Source of the DNA: G963422445 sp963422445
GTDB lineage: Bacteria; Pseudomonadota; Alphaproteobacteria; Thalassobaculales; Thalassobaculaceae
DNA: 64,000 nucleotides
Direction of reading: 5' to 3'
Assembly: GCA_963422445.2 (NCBI GenBank)
Contig: OY729512.2
Location: forward strand, 3,286,001 to 3,350,000
The notes beneath the pieces were generated by a model that was not told the DNA's origin, did no database searches, and saw nothing but the letters and a program-made list of their open reading frames with translations. Made by a program: the position numbers and the translations under genes. Below are positions 28,612 through 37,216 of this stretch, piece by piece (within the stretch, counting starts at the first letter, position 1; every line of letters begins with the position of its first letter).

Positions 28612-29583
28612 ATGCACGGAGCATCGCTGTTTGATGAACCTTCGTTTCTTTCCGGTCGTTGCCTGCTGGCGCTTTGCGTGGTCACGACAACCGCATTAGC
28701 CAAGACCAGGCTGACCGTCATGCTCGACTGGTTTCTCAATCCCGACCACGCGACACTTGTGGTCGCGGAACAACGCGGTCTGTTCGAGAAAGCTGGCCTG
28801 GATATCGAAATGATCGAACCCGCCGACCCGAACGACCCCCCGAAACTGGTTGCCGCAGGACAGGCCGACATCGCGATTTCCTACCAGCCGCAACTCCACC
28901 TGCAGAATGCCCAGGGGTTGTCGCTGACCCGGGTTGGCACGCTGCTCGCCACCCAGCTCAATACCCTCGTGGTACTGAAAGATGGACCGATCCGTTCGAT
29001 TGCAGACCTGAAGGGCCGCAAGGTAGGGTTTTCCGTCGGCGGCTTCGAGGATGCCCTGTTGTCGGCAATGCTGGCGCGGCATGGCCTCGATACCAGTGAT
29101 ATCGAGCTCGTCAATGTGAATTTCTCTCTCAGTCCGTCCCTGTTTTCCGGGCAGGTCGACGCGGTAATCGGCGCCTACCGCAATTTCGAACTCAATCAGA
29201 TGGACATTGAAAATCGGCTAGGCCGCGCCTTCTATGTCGAAGAGGAAGGAGTGCCTGGGTATGACGAGCTGATCGTCGTTGCCAATCATGACCAACTGGC
29301 CCGGCCAGCGCTTGCCGCGTTAGTCGGGGCTCTGGAAGCGGCGGCGCAGTTCACGGTCAATCACCCCGACGAAGCATGGGAAATGTTCAAGGACTACAGG
29401 GAAGGTCTCGACGACGAACTCAATCGTCGCGCCTTCCGCAATACCTTGCCGCGTTTTGCGCTTCGGCCCGGTGCCCTGGATTACGGACGCTATGAACGAT
29501 TCGCTTCGTTTCTTGTTGTCCAGGGCCTGATCGAGGAGGCCGGTACGGTCGCAGATTACGCGGTCGAACTACCGCGTCCCTGA
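28612..29583 (+). CDS. ABC transporter substrate-binding protein, NMT1/THI5-like (ThiY-like)
   Basis: A 323-residue binding protein for thiamine-precursor pyrimidines or related ligands. After a hydrophobic N-terminus (CLLALCVVTTTALA) the mature sequence begins LTVMLDWFLNPDHATLVVAE, the signature of ThiY/HMP-binding proteins. GRKVGFSVGGFEDALLSAML and VDAVIGAYRNFELNQMD follow. The N-terminal positive region is not ideal in this frame. A better MNLRFF start lies one frame over at 28634, so a one-base error near 28645 is possible. The usual ThiX/ThiZ permease and ATPase genes are missing. IS630 copy B1 ends 220 bases upstream and may have removed them. Confidence 0.82.
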   Translation: MHGASLFDEPSFLSGRCLLALCVVTTTALAKTRLTVMLDWFLNPDHATLVVAEQRGLFEKAGLDIEMIEPADPNDPPKLVAAGQADIAISYQPQLHLQNAQGLSLTRVGTLLATQLNTLVVLKDGPIRSIADLKGRKVGFSVGGFEDALLSAMLARHGLDTSDIELVNVNFSLSPSLFSGQVDAVIGAYRNFELNQMDIENRLGRAFYVEEEGVPGYDELIVVANHDQLARPALAALVGALEAAAQFTVNHPDEAWEMFKDYREGLDDELNRRAFRNTLPRFALRPGALDYGRYERFASFLVVQGLIEEAGTVADYAVELPRP

Positions 29584-29716
29584 GGGTATCTGTTCAACGG
29601 CAGTATCCGGATGTTGTTGCCGGTCCGCGTGGGGCGGTGGCTGGATGCCGGCCTTGTCATCGGGCGGCTCGTTCTTCATCATGCGGTGATGCTGCCTTCC
29701 TCCCGCTCGAGACGTC

Positions 29717-31264
29717 ATGACCGACCGCATCCTGATCCTGGATTTCGGTAGCCAGGTAACCCAGCTCATTGCGCGCCGGGTCCGGGAAAGCGGGGTCTAT
29801 TGCAAAATTCTTCCGTTCAACGTCGATAGCGACCGCCTCAGAACTTTCGGAGCAAAGGGCATCATCCTGTCTGGCGGCCCGGCATCGGTCCTGGAGTGCA
29901 ATACCCCGAGGGTCCCCGACTATGTCTTCGAGTCGGCCCTGCCGGTATTAGGCATCTGTTATGGCCAGCAGGCGATGTGTGCGCAGCTCGGCGGCCGGGT
30001 CGAGCGGTCTGACCAGCGCGAGTTCGGCCGGGCAATAGTTGAAATCGTTGATGCCTGTGCGTTGTTCGCCGGTCACTGGGTGGCAGGAACGCGTGAAGAG
30101 GTCTGGATGAGTCATGGCGACCGGGTTATCGAGTTGCCACCCGGGTTTCGCGCTGTCGGCCGAAGCGAAGGTGCCCCCTTCGCCATCATCGCTGACGACA
30201 GTCGACGCTATTACGGCACCATGTTTCATCCCGAGGTCGTACACACGATCAACGGTTCCTCACTTTTGTCCGGCTTTGTTCACGGGGTCGTCGGATGTGC
30301 CGGGAACTGGACGATGGCCGCCTATCGGTCTGATGCCGTGGCTCGGATTCGCAAACGGGTCGGCGACAGCCGAGTTATCTGCGGCCTCTCCGGCGGTGTC
30401 GATTCTTCGGTCGCGGCGGTGCTGATCCATGAAGCGATCGGCGACCAGTTGACATGTGTTTTTGTTGACCATGGTCTTTTGCGTCAGGGGGAAGCGGACG
30501 CGGTCGTCAGCCTGTTCCGCGGTCATTACAACATTCCTCTGATTCACCGGGACGCCAGCGATTTGTTCCTTTCGGCGCTCGACGGGGTCACTGATCCGGA
30601 ACAGAAACGCAAGATTATCGGCGGGCTGTTTATCGACGTTTTTGAAGAGCAGGCCGAGACCATCGAAGGGGCTCGTTTTCTCGCTCAGGGCACACTGTAT
30701 CCCGATGTCATCGAAAGCGTTTCGTTCACGGGGGGACCGAGTGTCACCATCAAGTCGCATCACAATGTTGGCGGTTTGCCAGCGCGCATGAAACTGCAAT
30801 TGCTTGAGCCCTTGAGAGAACTGTTCAAGGATGAGGTCCGTGTTCTCGGTGAGGAACTTGGGTTGTCGGCAGACCTGATCGGACGTCATCCGTTCCCTGG
30901 GCCCGGCCTTGCAATTCGGATTCCCGGCGAGGTTACGGCCGAAAAGCGGGATATTCTTCGCGCTGCTGACGCAATCTATCTCGACGAGATCCGGAAGGCC
31001 GGATTATATGACGAGATCTGGCAGGCGTTCGCGGTACTGCTACCGGTACGGGCGGTCGGTGTGATGGGGGATGCACGCACCTACGACCATGTTTGCGTGT
31101 TGCGCGCAGTAACGTCCGTGGATGGCATGACTGCGGACTATTTTCTGTTCAGTCATGATTTTCTGGGACGAACCGCAACCAGAATTATCAATGAAGTTCG
31201 TGGCATCAATCGGGTTACTTATGATATCACGTCAAAACCGCCTGGGACCATTGAATGGGAATGA
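29717..31264 (+). CDS. guaA: GMP synthase (glutamine-hydrolysing)
   Basis: A 515-residue two-domain enzyme converting XMP, ATP and glutamine to GMP (EC 6.3.5.2), essential for guanine nucleotide synthesis. The N-terminal class I amidotransferase domain has the nucleophile Cys81 in GICYGQQ and the His/Glu pair in FHPEVVHT. The synthetase domain has the ATP-pyrophosphatase P-loop GLSGGVDSSVAAVL. The C-terminal dimerisation domain ends with TYDITSKPPGTIEWE, the universal GuaA terminus. Length and all motifs are normal. There is no guaB nearby. An IS630 element lies 240 bases downstream. Confidence 0.97.
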   Translation: MTDRILILDFGSQVTQLIARRVRESGVYCKILPFNVDSDRLRTFGAKGIILSGGPASVLECNTPRVPDYVFESALPVLGICYGQQAMCAQLGGRVERSDQREFGRAIVEIVDACALFAGHWVAGTREEVWMSHGDRVIELPPGFRAVGRSEGAPFAIIADDSRRYYGTMFHPEVVHTINGSSLLSGFVHGVVGCAGNWTMAAYRSDAVARIRKRVGDSRVICGLSGGVDSSVAAVLIHEAIGDQLTCVFVDHGLLRQGEADAVVSLFRGHYNIPLIHRDASDLFLSALDGVTDPEQKRKIIGGLFIDVFEEQAETIEGARFLAQGTLYPDVIESVSFTGGPSVTIKSHHNVGGLPARMKLQLLEPLRELFKDEVRVLGEELGLSADLIGRHPFPGPGLAIRIPGEVTAEKRDILRAADAIYLDEIRKAGLYDEIWQAFAVLLPVRAVGVMGDARTYDHVCVLRAVTSVDGMTADYFLFSHDFLGRTATRIINEVRGINRVTYDITSKPPGTIEWE

Positions 31265-31503
31265 TCGTTGTCAGACGATCGGGCCGCAGGCCTTGATCCA
31301 GGGCAATCGATATAACGTGCCAGAGGCTGTATCATGGAGGCCGCCCGTCTGAGTGCGGCCGGCTCCAATGTCTACGGATCTTCTGATCGCAGGCTGATGA
31401 GTGGAACGCTCGATACTGGCTGAGACCGTTGGCGGGCTCATGATGTCGAATGCCGGTAGGGTGCAAGCCAGTGTGCTCTTCAATTGCTGACCAATGTCCT
31501 CTA

Positions 31504-32681
31504 GTGTCCTGATTCCAAAGTTCGTACCGTTATGATGTTGCGGCTGCAGCGGTTTCGAGGGTCCTGAGGCAGAAGCGCTTGATGGACGCCAGGATTTCAT
31601 CGGCTGTCTTGTGCCAGCGGAAGGGCTTGGGGTCCTCGTTGACGGTGTCGATGTACCCGGTGATCGCCTGCTCCAGCTCGACGGTCGATCGGTGAACCCC
31701 GCGCCGGATCTGCTTCTCTGTCAGATCGGCGAAGAAGCGCTCGACTTGGTTGAGCCACGAGGCAGAGGTCGGGGTGACGTGAACATGCCAGCGCGGTCGC
31801 CGGGCGAACCAGTCGCGGATCGTCTTCGTCTTGTGGGTCGAGTAGTTGTCCATGACGATGTGGATCTCGAGGTCGGGCGGCACGTTGGCCTCGACGTGAT
31901 CCAGGAACTTGCGGAACTCCACGCTGCGGTGGCGCCGATAGCACTGTCCGATGACCTTGCCTGTGGCGACGTCAAGGGCTGCGAAGAGCGAGGTCGTGCC
32001 GTTGCGCTTGTAATCGTGAGTGCGCCGCTCGACCTGCCCCGGGCGCAGCGGCAGCAGCGGCTGGGTGCGATCGAGGGCCTGAACCTGCGATTTCTCGTCC
32101 ACGCAGAGGACCATGGCATGCTGCGGCGGGTCCACGTAGAGCCCCACGATGTCGCGCGTCTTGTCCACGAAGTAGGGGTCTGCCGAGAGCTTGAAGGTCT
32201 CGCTCCTGTGCGGCTGAAGGGAAAAGGCTCGCCAGATGCGGTTGACCGTCGACGGCGCATACCCCGTCGCCTGCGCCATCGAGCGCGTGCTCCATTGGGT
32301 CGCGTCACGAGGCTTCTCCTCAAGCGTCTTGCGCACCACCTCGGCCACGGCGTCGTCATCGATGCGCCGGGGACGGCCGGAGCGCGGCTCGTCGTCAAGC
32401 CCGTCAAGACGATGCTCTGCGAAGCGATTGCGCCACTTCCTGGCGGTCTGGCTGGTCACGCCCAGCACGCTCCCAATCTGCACATTGGTAAGCCCTTCGG
32501 CCGCCAGCAGCACGATGTGCGCCCGATCGGACAGGCCTCGCCAGACTTTGCGCCCGCGCGCCAGCCGCTCAAGCTCGTTGCGCTCGTCCGCGCTCAGCTT
32601 GATCTCCACCGAAAGTCGCATCACCATGCCCCCCGAATCGACACCACCCCCTTAACAATACGAACTTTGCGTACAGGACAC
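31504..32681 (-). mobile_element. IS630-family element type A, copy 1
   Basis: A 1178-base element with ends GTGTCCTGATTCCAAAGTTC and the inverse TACAGGACAC, flanked by TA (31502-31503 and 32682-32683) in a CTAG target. It is identical to the copy at 43474-44651 except for one visible base (31811 A versus 43781 C). It lies 38 bases before the glutathione transferase start. Confidence 0.92.
31530..32627 (-). CDS. IS630-family transposase
   Basis: An intact 365-residue DDE transposase. The N-terminal helix-turn-helix pair is in LTNVQIGSVLGVTSQTARKW and RSMAQATGYAPSTVNRIWRA. The catalytic Asp residues are in MVLCVDEKSQVQALDRTQP and IHIVMDNYSTHKTKTIRDWF, and the Glu is in SWLNQVERFFADLTEKQIRR. 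All three residues are in place, so it is probably active. The other near-identical copy differs by Trp to Gly in the TIRDWFARR segment. Confidence 0.93.
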   Translation of the reverse strand: MVMRLSVEIKLSADERNELERLARGRKVWRGLSDRAHIVLLAAEGLTNVQIGSVLGVTSQTARKWRNRFAEHRLDGLDDEPRSGRPRRIDDDAVAEVVRKTLEEKPRDATQWSTRSMAQATGYAPSTVNRIWRAFSLQPHRSETFKLSADPYFVDKTRDIVGLYVDPPQHAMVLCVDEKSQVQALDRTQPLLPLRPGQVERRTHDYKRNGTTSLFAALDVATGKVIGQCYRRHRSVEFRKFLDHVEANVPPDLEIHIVMDNYSTHKTKTIRDWFARRPRWHVHVTPTSASWLNQVERFFADLTEKQIRRGVHRSTVELEQAITGYIDTVNEDPKPFRWHKTADEILASIKRFCLRTLETAAAATS

Positions 32682-32719
32682 TAGCTCACGAAATCAGTCC
32701 AACCTCAAGGATGTTCGCA

Positions 32720-33349
32720 ATGAAATTCTATGACTGCAAAACTGCCCCGTCACCCCGCCGAGCGAGAATATTTATCGCCGAAAAGGGCCTCGATATCGAG
32801 ACTGTTGAGGTGAATCTGGGCACCGTTGAACAGATGGAGCCATGGTTCCGGGCTATCAATCCGAGTTGCACAGTCCCGGTTCTCGTGCTTGATGACGGAA
32901 CGACCTTGACCAGTACCGCGGGAATCCGAAACTATATAGAGGCGGCTCATCCTGATCCCTGTCTGACGGGACGGACGCCAGCTCAAAAGGGCCGCGTCGC
33001 CGATCGGCAGTGGCGGATCGAAACAGAAGGTATGGCCGCGATTGCGGAAGCGCTTCGCAATTCATCCCCGCGCATGAAGGATCGGGCGATCACCGGTCCG
33101 GTCAACTATGTGCAGATTCCGGAGCTTGCCGAACGCGGGAAGGCACGGGCCGAACGGTTTCTTGCCGGTGTTGACGCGATGATCGGCGACAACGCCTTTG
33201 TTGCCGGTGAGCATTTCTCGGTCGCGGATATCGATTTGCTGGTGGTGGTTGATTTTGCCGGTTGGCTGAAGATGGGGCTGCCGGAAGAGGCCGGCAATGC
33301 GCGACGCTGGCATGCAGCGGTGAGCGCGCGGCCGAGCGCTGCGCTTTGA
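32720..33349 (+). CDS. glutathione S-transferase family protein
   Basis: A 209-residue cytosolic GST. The thioredoxin-fold half starts MKFYDCKTAPSPRRARIFIA, with Ser/Cys candidates for thiolate stabilisation. NPSCTVPVLVLDDGTTLTST carries the cis-Pro and the Thr-Ser-containing glutathione site. The helical half has the N-capping motif region VAGEHFSVADIDLLVVVDFA. ATG at 32720 is preferred to 32711 because AAGG lies nine bases upstream. The IS630 insertion ends only 38 bases before the gene, so its original promoter is separated, and it may now be read from the element or silenced. Confidence 0.85.
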   Translation: MKFYDCKTAPSPRRARIFIAEKGLDIETVEVNLGTVEQMEPWFRAINPSCTVPVLVLDDGTTLTSTAGIRNYIEAAHPDPCLTGRTPAQKGRVADRQWRIETEGMAAIAEALRNSSPRMKDRAITGPVNYVQIPELAERGKARAERFLAGVDAMIGDNAFVAGEHFSVADIDLLVVVDFAGWLKMGLPEEAGNARRWHAAVSARPSAAL

Positions 33350-33433
33350 GCGTATCCCTGATTGCGGATGGGAATGGGTTTGGACAAGGACCAGGACCCG
33401 CGATATTGTGCGGATAGCAGGTAACCATGTCAC

Positions 33434-33510
33434 GGCCCCGTAGCTCAGTTGGATAGAGCGACAGATTCCTAATCTGTAGGTCACAGGTTCGAGTCCTGTC
33501 GGGGTCGCCA
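33434..33510 (+). tRNA. tRNA-Arg (anticodon CCT)
   Basis: The cloverleaf fits base by base. Acceptor arm GGCCCCG pairs with CGGGGTC, the D-arm is GCTCAGTTGGATAGAGC, and the anticodon stem ACAGA/TCTGT has loop TTCCTAA giving CCT. The T-arm is CAGGTTCGAGTCCTG, the discriminator is G, and CCA is encoded. It reads AGG codons. Confidence 0.96.
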
Positions 33511-33585
33511 GGATGCATGAGCGTTGCCGGTTTCGCTGGTGAGGCATGATCGCCCGTCCTTGCCTCGCTCGCATGGAGGTGCCCC

Positions 33586-34698
33586 GTGGCCGTGATCACC
33601 ATGATCGAGACTATTCGCGTGTCGTTGCCGTTCGAGACCGGTGGCCCGCGTGTCGGTATCCGGCCTGCGATGGGCGCCTGGCTCCGAATGGAATGCCTGA
33701 TGGTCCGCGTCGAAACCGCCGATGGTCTCGAGGGTTGGGGGGAGGCGTTCGGTCATAATGTGATACCGGCTACCGAAACAGCCCTCAACGCCGTGATCGC
33801 CCCGCAGATGATCGGTAAGGACGCCCGCGAAATCGCGAAACGCTTTGATGATCTTGAACGTCCGCTGCACGGGTTTGGTCGGTCCGGTCCGGTGATTTAC
33901 GGGATATCCGCAATCGATATCGCGCTATGGGATCTTGCCGGTAAACGTGCGGGCATGCCATTGTTCCGGATGCTCGGAGGTGGTGGCGAATTGCGCCGTT
34001 ATGCCAGCCTGATGCGCTATGGCGGAGATATCGATGCGGTTGCGGCGAATGTGGATCGGGCGCGGCAGAATGGCTTCACGACGATCAAACTGCACGAAAA
34101 CACGATTCCGGCGTTTCGCGCGGCCCGGGCGGCGGTCGACTCGGAAGACGACATCTGCCTCGACGTGAACTGTCCCTGGACAGTCGACGAGGCTTGCCGG
34201 GTTGCCCGGGAAATCCGGGACGACGACTTCCATTGGCTGGAGGAGCCGGTGTGGCCGCCGGAAGACTACGATGGTATTGCCAGGGTCCGGGCAGTCGGCG
34301 TGCCGGTTGCCGCCGGCGAGAATATGGCGACATTGCGCGACTTCAACGCGGCTTTCAATGCCGGTGCGGTCGATATCGTGCAACCAAGTGTCACCAAATG
34401 CGGCGGTATCTCTGCCATGCGCCGGGTCTTTGCCCTGGCCGAGGCCCGATCCGTACGGGTAGTGCCGCACTGTTTCTATTGGGGGCCTGGCTATAATGCC
34501 ACCGCCCATCTTGCCGCATCGCGTCCGGAGCCGACCCTGGTCGAGACGGCTTTCATTACCTTCGCCGAGCCGCCACACGCCTTGTTTGATCCGAACATCG
34601 CGACCTTCGAACTTCCGGAAACGGCGGGGCTCGGATTCGAGGCCGACTGGGATGTTTTGGAGAAACATGTGGTTTCGCGTAACAGGGTGACCGAATGA
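33586..34698 (+). CDS. mandelate racemase/muconate lactonizing enzyme family protein (enolase superfamily)
   Basis: A 370-residue metal-dependent enzyme that abstracts a proton next to a carboxylate, usually an acid-sugar dehydratase or racemase. The N-terminal capping domain is followed by a barrel. The first general base site is TTIKLHEN (a K-x-H instead of K-x-K). The metal ligands are Asp in LDVNCPW, Glu in WLEEPVWPPEDY and Glu in AAGENMATLRDF, and the second base is His in VVPHCFYWGPGYNA. GTG at 33586 follows GGAGGTG. It may be coupled with the downstream hydratase in acid-sugar breakdown. The substrate cannot be assigned. Confidence 0.87.
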   Translation: MAVITMIETIRVSLPFETGGPRVGIRPAMGAWLRMECLMVRVETADGLEGWGEAFGHNVIPATETALNAVIAPQMIGKDAREIAKRFDDLERPLHGFGRSGPVIYGISAIDIALWDLAGKRAGMPLFRMLGGGGELRRYASLMRYGGDIDAVAANVDRARQNGFTTIKLHENTIPAFRAARAAVDSEDDICLDVNCPWTVDEACRVAREIRDDDFHWLEEPVWPPEDYDGIARVRAVGVPVAAGENMATLRDFNAAFNAGAVDIVQPSVTKCGGISAMRRVFALAEARSVRVVPHCFYWGPGYNATAHLAASRPEPTLVETAFITFAEPPHALFDPNIATFELPETAGLGFEADWDVLEKHVVSRNRVTE

Positions 34699-34789
34699 GC
34701 CGCTTTCAGCGGTCAACGACGATCATGCCAACAGGACGTTGCCGACGATCCCGTGACCCGATACGGCCGCAAGCGCAGACCCTCCGGCG

Positions 34790-35173
34790 ATGACGATTAC
34801 GAAAAACGGCGATGACAGCCGGCCGGTTGCGCCATCGGTACCGCAACTTGCGGATTTCGGATTGCGGGACGGTGATCTGAAACGTCTGACTTTCAGGCGG
34901 ATGCTGCTGGCGGAGGAACTGCCGACGGTCGGCATCGTCGTGATCACGGTGCTGGCGATCTGGAAATTCGGTTGGTGGGGGATTGCAGTCGCCGTAGCGG
35001 CCCTTGGCCTGCTTTATGCCGCTCGTCTGGGTGTCGAACGATGGGTCTGGAGCCGGCTGGATCTGGCGATCAGGGATTACGACTTGGCCATGGACGCTTA
35101 TGAACGGGCACGCCAGGCCCATGACGATGCGATGGAGACTTGGGAAAAACGCCATCGGCAGCAGGCCGAATGA
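34790..35173 (+). CDS. small membrane protein of unknown function
   Basis: A 127-residue protein I do not recognise. It has an N-terminal cytoplasmic part, two hydrophobic segments (TVGIVVITVLAIWKFGWWGI and AVAVAALGLLYAARLG, possibly one hairpin, about residues 45-80) and a charged helical tail (MDAYERARQAHDDAMETWEK) of coiled-coil character. It lies in a same-strand run with the dehydratase before it and the hydratase after it. ATG 34790 is the only good start in frame, and the ribosome site is weak. Confidence 0.6.
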   Translation: MTITKNGDDSRPVAPSVPQLADFGLRDGDLKRLTFRRMLLAEELPTVGIVVITVLAIWKFGWWGIAVAVAALGLLYAARLGVERWVWSRLDLAIRDYDLAMDAYERARQAHDDAMETWEKRHRQQAE

Positions 35174-35298
35174 TGGTAGTGTCCCGGTTCGCGCCGGACG
35201 GCGGTGATCCACGAAAGGGCAGTTCTGTCCTGGATCTTTGCAATGGCAAGCTGATCCCGCTCTATGCGATGCGCCGGAAATGACAGGACGGGAAGAGT

Positions 35299-36090
35299 AT
35301 GGCAGATACCGACAGAATTAACCGCATCGCGCGTCACATGCATGACACTCATCAGATGCGCCACAAATTCGAAAATCTGACCGGTCTCATGGCGCCGGCT
35401 TCAATCGATGAGGCCTACGACGTTCAGAAAGCCTTGGTGCGATTATGGGAAAAGACTCGGCGCACTGCTGTTTGCGGTTACAAGGTTGCACTCACGTCGC
35501 AGGCCATTCGAGACCTAGTCGGCGTTGACCAGCCCTGTGCAGGCGTGATTCTGAGCGATGTGATCAGGGAAGATCCAGCCCGCTACCAGGCGTCAGATTT
35601 TCTGCGGGTCGGTCTGGAATTCGAACTTGCCTTCCGTATCGGGCGCGATGTGCCCGGTGAGACGACTCATGATAGCAGGTCGATCCGTGATCATGTCGAT
35701 GCGGCGGCGGCAGCCTTTGAACTGATCGAGGATCGCAATGCGGACTACGGAAATCTGGACCCCGCCAGCCTTGTTGCCGACAATGCATGGAACGGCGGAG
35801 TCGTCCTTGGAGCATTCAGTGGCGCATGGGCAGAGATGGATCTTTCTTCGGTCCCCGCGATACTGTCCTACAATGGCCAGGACGAGACGGTGATCACCGG
35901 CGCGGTGATGGGAAATCCGCTCAATTCGCTTGCCTGGCTGGCGAATTTGCTTGCGGGGCAAGGACGCGGGTTGCGGGCGGGTGATATTGTGATGAGCGGA
36001 TCGACGCTCGCCACGAAGTTTCCGGAGAAAGGCGACTCCGCCAGTTATGCGATCGAAGGTCTCGGGATGGTTCGGGTCGTATTTGAATGA
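35299..36090 (+). CDS. 2-keto-4-pentenoate hydratase-family protein
   Basis: A 263-residue enzyme of the fumarylacetoacetate hydrolase/MhpD fold, which hydrates 2-oxo-4-enoates or decarboxylates related acids. YKVALTSQAIRDLVGVDQPC in the N-terminal region, the metal-binding FLRVGLEFELAFRIGRDVPG and AAAAAFELIEDRNADYG, and the C-terminal NPLNSLAWLANLLAGQGRGLRAGDIVMSG region (two blocks) are the standard family blocks. Its place after the enolase-superfamily gene suggests a meta-cleavage or acid-sugar pathway. The exact step is not clear from sequence. Confidence 0.85.
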   Translation: MADTDRINRIARHMHDTHQMRHKFENLTGLMAPASIDEAYDVQKALVRLWEKTRRTAVCGYKVALTSQAIRDLVGVDQPCAGVILSDVIREDPARYQASDFLRVGLEFELAFRIGRDVPGETTHDSRSIRDHVDAAAAAFELIEDRNADYGNLDPASLVADNAWNGGVVLGAFSGAWAEMDLSSVPAILSYNGQDETVITGAVMGNPLNSLAWLANLLAGQGRGLRAGDIVMSGSTLATKFPEKGDSASYAIEGLGMVRVVFE

Positions 36091-36342
36091 AGCATCGGAC
36101 ACGCTGGGCGTTGTGACGGTCATCGTTGAGCACAGGCAAGTTCGCTTTCTGACCGGATGGCGGGTGCCGATGGTGCCCCATTCGACGAAATGTGTTAGAT
36201 GTCTGTCAGGCCATGATGAATTGAGGCCTCGAGGTGGCAGATGAATAGATGACAGGCATCGTCACGATTCGTCATCTTGGAAAGCTTGCCCGCGCGCGCG
36301 ACCGGTGTTTGCGAGGATCTTCATGGAATACGAGAGGTCACC

Positions 36343-37158
36343 ATGAAACAGCTACTTGTTCCATTCGGAGCCGACTCGGCCGGCGATGCGCCGGTCGGTC
36401 CGGCTGCAGGTTTGGCGGAGCGCCACAACGGTCATGTGACCGCGATGTTTTACCCGCGTCTCCCGGATCCTGTCATTGTCGATCCCATGAGTGGCGGTGT
36501 CGTGTCATATGATGGTCTTGATGAAGAAATCGAGGCCCAGAAGGCGAATGCGGCGCAACGCATCAAGGAACGGGCGGAAAGCTGTGATCCGGCGGTGTCG
36601 GCCGAACGTCTGACCATCGATATGACAGGTCTTTCCAATTGGCGTCAGGTCGGCGAGGTCTGCCGGATTCACGATGTATCGCTGATTGCGAGATCCCCCG
36701 ATAATCCGCACTGGCAAACCCTGTTCGAGATGGCGCTGTTTGAGGGCGGGCGACCGGTGATCCTGGTTCCGGAAAGCTGGGAAGGCGGGTTTGGCGATAC
36801 CGTCGGAATTGCCTGGAACCATTCCACTGAGACTGCGCGAACCGTGGCGATGAGCATTCCCCTGCTCGAACGGGCGGACAAGGTCTATGTTATCGCCATC
36901 GAGGGATGGGTTCATGCCGGGCCTGACGCCGCAGACCTGCAGCGCTATCTTGTCGCTCGCGGTATCGATGCGGAAGTCAGGATCGGAGCTGCCGGCGGCA
37001 ATCCGGGCGACCGTTCGATGGATGTCGCCGAGGCGGCCGGGGTCAATCTGCTGGTCAAGGGCGCCTACACCCAGAGTCGCTTGACCCAGATGATCTTTGG
37101 CGGCGCGACCCGGGCGATACTTGATCACCCCAGAACACCTGTGATCTTCGCGCATTGA
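36343..37158 (+). CDS. universal stress protein (UspA) family
   Basis: A 271-residue two-domain Usp-type protein. The start MKQLLVPFGADSAGDAPVG is the first beta strand and loop, and the final GATRAILDHPRTPVIFAH is the typical Usp C-terminus. The first half is divergent and the second retains the core better, including VGIAWNHSTETARTVAMSIP. Tandem Usp proteins of this size are common in Rhizobiales and Rhodospirillales and bind ATP or act in stress. The nucleotide motif GxxG is only partly evident. ATG at 36343 is supported by the GAGAGG upstream. Confidence 0.8.
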   Translation: MKQLLVPFGADSAGDAPVGPAAGLAERHNGHVTAMFYPRLPDPVIVDPMSGGVVSYDGLDEEIEAQKANAAQRIKERAESCDPAVSAERLTIDMTGLSNWRQVGEVCRIHDVSLIARSPDNPHWQTLFEMALFEGGRPVILVPESWEGGFGDTVGIAWNHSTETARTVAMSIPLLERADKVYVIAIEGWVHAGPDAADLQRYLVARGIDAEVRIGAAGGNPGDRSMDVAEAAGVNLLVKGAYTQSRLTQMIFGGATRAILDHPRTPVIFAH

Positions 37159-37216
37159 TCAGATTGCTTGCGGAACATAGTTCGGGTACGGAAAAACAGA
37201 TGCGACAGGCGACTGT

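Noticed and set aside
31611..32684. Long plus-strand open frame (357 codons) opposite the IS630 transposase, repeated at 43581-44654
   Set aside because: It is the antisense shadow of a well-supported transposase in GC-rich DNA. It has no ribosome site or family resemblance, and is identical in both copies only because the element is.
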